A DNA stretch of 27,775 bases from CAYSLC01 sp964431545 (GTDB taxonomy: Bacteria; Desulfobacterota; Desulfobacteria; Desulfobacterales; JAABSP01), in contig CAYSLC010000049.1 in NCBI GenBank assembly GCA_964431545.1, positions 1-27,775 of the forward strand, written 5' to 3'. The first letter of the stretch is position 1; each line of letters starts with the position of its first letter. Below are positions 24,497-27,775 of the stretch, one piece after another. A program made the position numbers and the translations under genes. The notes under the pieces are model-generated. The model did not search any database. It was not told the origin of the DNA and worked only from the letters and a program-made list of their open reading frames with translations.

Positions 24497-24515
24497 GGCC
24501 CGCCTCGATCCCTCC

Positions 24516-24538
24516 CCGGTTCAAATGGGCCGAACCGG
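24516..24538 (-). terminator. Inverted repeat after the RND gene, possible terminator
   Basis: CCGGTTC (24516-24522) and GAACCGG (24532-24538) form a perfect seven-base stem with a nine-base loop, 21 bases after the RND stop codon on the minus strand. No T-run follows, so it could act as a Rho-independent terminator only weakly, or protect the mRNA end. Confidence 0.35.
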
Positions 24539-24558
24539 CGGGGGAACTCGCCTCCACA

Positions 24559-27500
24559 TCACCCCTTTTTTCCCGAAAACCGCGCCTTGATCCGGTGGAA
24601 GGCCTCGTACTCCACGGGGATGATGATCAGGGTCAGCAGCGTCGCGCTGGAGAGGCCGGCCACGAAGGCGGTGGCCATGGGGGCCCAGGAGATGGAGCGC
24701 CGGGGGATCCCGATGGCCATGGGCAGCAGGCCGATGAGGGTGGTCACCGTGGTGATCAGCACCGGCCGCATCCGGGTGGCGCACGCCTCGATCACCGCGT
24801 CCCGAAGGGGGCGGCCCCTTTTTTGCCGTACGTTCATGAAGTCGATCATCAAAAGGGAGTCGTTGACCGCCACCCCGGCCAGGCCCACAATGGCCAGGAA
24901 GCTGCCCACGGTGAAGGTGGTGCGGGAAAAGAAGAGCCCCATGACCACGCCGATGAGCGAAAAGGCGACGGCCGAGATGATGATGGCCGGCTGGACGTAG
25001 CTGTTGAACTGGGAGGAGAGGACCAGGTAGATGGCGAGCACGGCGATGAAGAAGGCGAAGGTGAGGGAGGTGTAGGAGCGGCTGGTCGATTCGAATTCGC
25101 CCCCGAAGGAGAGGGAGACGCCGGGGATCTCCGCCTTGATCTCCCCGAACCGGCCGCTCACCAGCACCTGGACCCGGGCCGGGGAGAGCTTCGATCCGGC
25201 GGCGATGTCCGCGGTGAGGGTCACCGTGGGCCGCCCCTTGTACCGGACCCGCACGTCGGCCTCCCGCTCGTAGGAGACGGTCACCAGATCCCGGAGGAGC
25301 ACCGGTGCGGCGCTGTGTTCCACCACCGGCACGTCGAGGATGTCCGTGGGGCCCGACAGCCCCGCGGCCCCGGCGGCCGCCGGGTCGTCTTGCCGGGCCA
25401 GGCGGACCAGGAGGTCCACCTCCTCGTCCGCGTCCCGGAATTCGCCGGCGTAAAAGCCGTTGAGGGCCCCGGCCACGATCCCGGTGATCCGGCCGGGAAG
25501 GAGATCGTACTCGAAGACCGATTCGGGCCGGGGGAGGAAGGTCACCGTCTTGTGGTACCGGGGCCGGTCGTCGGCGAGATCCACCAGGTCGTCCATCTCG
25601 GGATGTTCCCCCATGAACGCGGTGATCCGGTCGGCCGCGTCAAGGGCCCGCTCCAGGGTGGGGGCGGTGACCCGGATGTTGACCGGCTTTCCGGTGGGGG
25701 GGCCGTCGCTCTCGGGGAAGACCCGGATCCGGGGCCGCACCGGGTCGTCGCCGAAGCGCTCCGCCTGGAACCGGTCCATCCGCTCCCGGATGAAGGCGAG
25801 GTGCCGGATGGGGTCGTTATCGGGGTTCTCGGGAAAGTCCCGGTCCTTCTGTTCCGGGAGGGTCACCACGATCTCGCCGAAGTTGTCGCCGGAATGGCGG
25901 ACCCAGTCCTCGTCCTCGTAGTAGCCGGCCGTGGCCGCCGCGGCCAGGGCCTGGCGCTCCCCCAGGGACATGATGTACCGGGACATCTCCCGCAGGACCG
26001 CGTCGGTCCGCTCGATGGCGGTGCCCGGCGGCATGGCCAGGGTGACGTGGTACCGGAAGTAGTTGCCCGGAAAGAACTTGACCTTGATCAGCGGCGCGAT
26101 CCCGGTGATGGAGAGGACCAGCATCGCCACCGAGACCACGAAAAGCCCGGCGATGCCGCCCAGGGCCAGGACCTTGTGGTCGAGGAGGAGCCGGACCAGG
26201 CGGTGGTAGAGCTTCCACAGGGGAGAGAAGAGCCCGGTCCGCAGGTGGTGGAAGGGGTCCTCCGCCTCGGAGACCATCTGTTTCCCCGACCCCTTGGGGC
26301 CCCATTCGAGGAAGTGGATGGGGAGGATGAGGAGGGCCTCCAGAAGCGAGGCGGCCAGGGCGTAGGAGACGGTCTTGGGGATCTGGGCGAAGAACTCGCC
26401 GGTGGAGCCGCTCATGATCAGCATGGGGATGAAGGCGAGGACGGTGGTGAGGGCCGAGCTGATCACCGGCAGCATCACCTCGGCGGTGCCGTCCACCACC
26501 GCCTCGATCCGCCGCTTTCCCATCTGGAGGTGGCGGTAGACGTTCTCCATGATGATCACGGCGTCGTCCACCATGATGCCGGTGACCAGGACGAAGGAGA
26601 AGAGGCTGATGCTGTTGAGCGAGACGCCGGTCACCCGCATGATGATCACGGCGCACAAGAAGGCGAAGGGGATCCCGATGGCGGTGAGCATGGCGTTCCG
26701 GAACCCCACCGTGGCCCAGAGGACCAGGGTCACCAGGGAGAGGCCGAGGATCAGATTCCCGCCCAGGATGTTGACCGAATCCTTGATCTCGATGCTCGAA
26801 TCGTTGGTGAAGACCACCCCGACCCCCTCGTCCCGGTGGTCCGCCTCGAAGGCCCGGGCGATCTCCTTGACCCGTTTGGAGACGTCCAGGGCGTTGCCCC
26901 GCTCCTCCTTGGTGACCCAGACCCGCAGGGTGCTCAGCCCGTTGACCGAGGGGATGACGGCGGGGTCCCGGTGGCTCATCCGGGCGCTGGTCACCAGGTC
27001 CCGGACCCGGATGAAGTTGCCGTCCCCGTCCCGCCGCACCACCACGGCGAGCACCGCCTCCTGGGAGGCGAGGCGCCGTCCGGCGTCGAGCATGTACTGG
27101 GTCTCGCCGGTGCGGAACCGGCCGGTGGGGTACTTGGTGTTGGCCGACTGGATGGCGTCGGCCACCTGGGTGAAGGTGACGCCGAAGCGGCGGAGCTTTT
27201 CGGGGTCCACGGAGACGTGGAACTCCCGTTCGAACTCCCCCTGGATGTCGACGCTCCGGACGTCCGGGGCGTTCAGGAGGCTCGCCTTGAGTTCCTCGGC
27301 GTAGAGTTTGAGGCTGCGCTGGGGCAGATCCCCCACCAGGTTGACGATCACCACCGGGAGCCACTGGTAGGTGTCGATGTAGATGAAGGTGGGCTCGTCG
27401 GCCCCGGGGGGGAGTTCGTCCTTGATGTTGAGGGCCCGGAACCGGAGTTCGTCGTAGAGGTCCCGGTAGTCGGTGTCGTCGTTGAACTTGACCATCACCG

Positions 27501-27771
27501 AGGAGAAGTTCCGGTAGGAGCGGGACTGGATGTACTCCACGTTCTCCAGGGTGTCGAGGGCGTCCTCGATCTTGGTGGTCACCAGCTTCTCCACGTCGTC
27601 GGCGGAGGCCCCGAAGTAGACGGTGTGGATGAAGACCTGGCCCATGCCGACGTTGGGCATGTTCTCCACGGGGATGGTCTTCATGCTGAAGATCCCGGCG
27701 ATCACCAGGATCACGAAGGTGACGTTGATGAAGACGCTCTGTTTCAGGAAGAAGCGGACGATCGATTTCAT
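24559..27771 (-). CDS. RND-family efflux pump, HAE1-type permease
   Basis: This inner-membrane proton-driven exporter of 1070 residues would form a trimer with a periplasmic adaptor and a TolC channel. Helix 1 begins near residue 10, the first large periplasmic domain follows (GASADDVEKLVTTKIEDAL, VRSVDIQGEFEREF), then helices 2-6, a soluble loop, helix 7 and the second periplasmic domain, then helices 8-12. The helix-4 proton relay is D402-D403 in GIMVDDAVIIMENVY, matching D407-D408 of AcrB. In helix 10 the sequence is AVNDSLLMIDF, so the AcrB Lys940 position is N970 with D971 next to it. The gene is complete; its ribosome site and any adaptor gene lie beyond the window's right end. Substrate unknown. 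Confidence 0.94.
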   Translation of the reverse strand: MKSIVRFFLKQSVFINVTFVILVIAGIFSMKTIPVENMPNVGMGQVFIHTVYFGASADDVEKLVTTKIEDALDTLENVEYIQSRSYRNFSSVMVKFNDDTDYRDLYDELRFRALNIKDELPPGADEPTFIYIDTYQWLPVVIVNLVGDLPQRSLKLYAEELKASLLNAPDVRSVDIQGEFEREFHVSVDPEKLRRFGVTFTQVADAIQSANTKYPTGRFRTGETQYMLDAGRRLASQEAVLAVVVRRDGDGNFIRVRDLVTSARMSHRDPAVIPSVNGLSTLRVWVTKEERGNALDVSKRVKEIARAFEADHRDEGVGVVFTNDSSIEIKDSVNILGGNLILGLSLVTLVLWATVGFRNAMLTAIGIPFAFLCAVIIMRVTGVSLNSISLFSFVLVTGIMVDDAVIIMENVYRHLQMGKRRIEAVVDGTAEVMLPVISSALTTVLAFIPMLIMSGSTGEFFAQIPKTVSYALAASLLEALLILPIHFLEWGPKGSGKQMVSEAEDPFHHLRTGLFSPLWKLYHRLVRLLLDHKVLALGGIAGLFVVSVAMLVLSITGIAPLIKVKFFPGNYFRYHVTLAMPPGTAIERTDAVLREMSRYIMSLGERQALAAAATAGYYEDEDWVRHSGDNFGEIVVTLPEQKDRDFPENPDNDPIRHLAFIRERMDRFQAERFGDDPVRPRIRVFPESDGPPTGKPVNIRVTAPTLERALDAADRITAFMGEHPEMDDLVDLADDRPRYHKTVTFLPRPESVFEYDLLPGRITGIVAGALNGFYAGEFRDADEEVDLLVRLARQDDPAAAGAAGLSGPTDILDVPVVEHSAAPVLLRDLVTVSYEREADVRVRYKGRPTVTLTADIAAGSKLSPARVQVLVSGRFGEIKAEIPGVSLSFGGEFESTSRSYTSLTFAFFIAVLAIYLVLSSQFNSYVQPAIIISAVAFSLIGVVMGLFFSRTTFTVGSFLAIVGLAGVAVNDSLLMIDFMNVRQKRGRPLRDAVIEACATRMRPVLITTVTTLIGLLPMAIGIPRRSISWAPMATAFVAGLSSATLLTLIIIPVEYEAFHRIKARFSGKKG

Positions 27772-27775
27772 GGGA

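Overview
This is a G+C-rich window from a Gram-negative bacterium. TolC-type and DUF3373-type outer-membrane proteins, lipoproteins, a Tat substrate and an HAE1 RND pump show the envelope type. DUF3373, a PilZ protein, a FeeM-like acyltransferase, a c-type cytochrome and a chemoreceptor without a full HAMP together suggest Desulfobacterota (former Deltaproteobacteria). That placement is inference from gene content; there is no rRNA or other marker here. No tRNA, rRNA, CRISPR array or intact mobile element was seen. A run of 100 Ns at 15827-15926 is a scaffold gap, so linkage across it is assumed.

Layout. (1) 1-4936, plus strand: the 3' part of a YbhFSR-type ABC exporter operon (truncated double ATPase, two permeases, TolC-like channel). 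(2) 5021-6561, plus: a HAD hydrolase, a 32-residue membrane protein and an OsmC peroxidase. (3) 6730-10827, plus: two small exported proteins, then a radical SAM/SPASM enzyme whose stop overlaps the start of a Tat-exported seven-bladed WD40 protein with a Cys-rich C-terminal tail. This pair is the most unusual part of the window. (4) 15699-10830, minus: archease, rtcB, uppP, phosphomannomutase/phosphoglucomutase and an NrtR-like regulator, packed as one operon with overlapping ends. (5) The gap, then 16112-19297, plus: a lipoprotein penicillin-acylase-family enzyme with extra N-terminal domains. (6) 27771-19309, minus: an RND pump, PilZ protein, FeeM-like N-acyltransferase, then a cytochrome c / DUF3373 porin / chemoreceptor cluster.

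How the genes may work together. The SPASM enzyme has a complete radical SAM motif and a complete SPASM cysteine set. Its coupled neighbour ends in eight cysteines arranged as two related ICTCN...CVP units. The simplest reading is that the enzyme modifies this tail in the cytoplasm, before the Tat pathway exports the folded product. This is an inference. The archease-rtcB operon joins RNA repair to precursor supply for the envelope. The cytochrome-porin-receptor cluster could join uptake or electron transfer at the envelope to chemotaxis.
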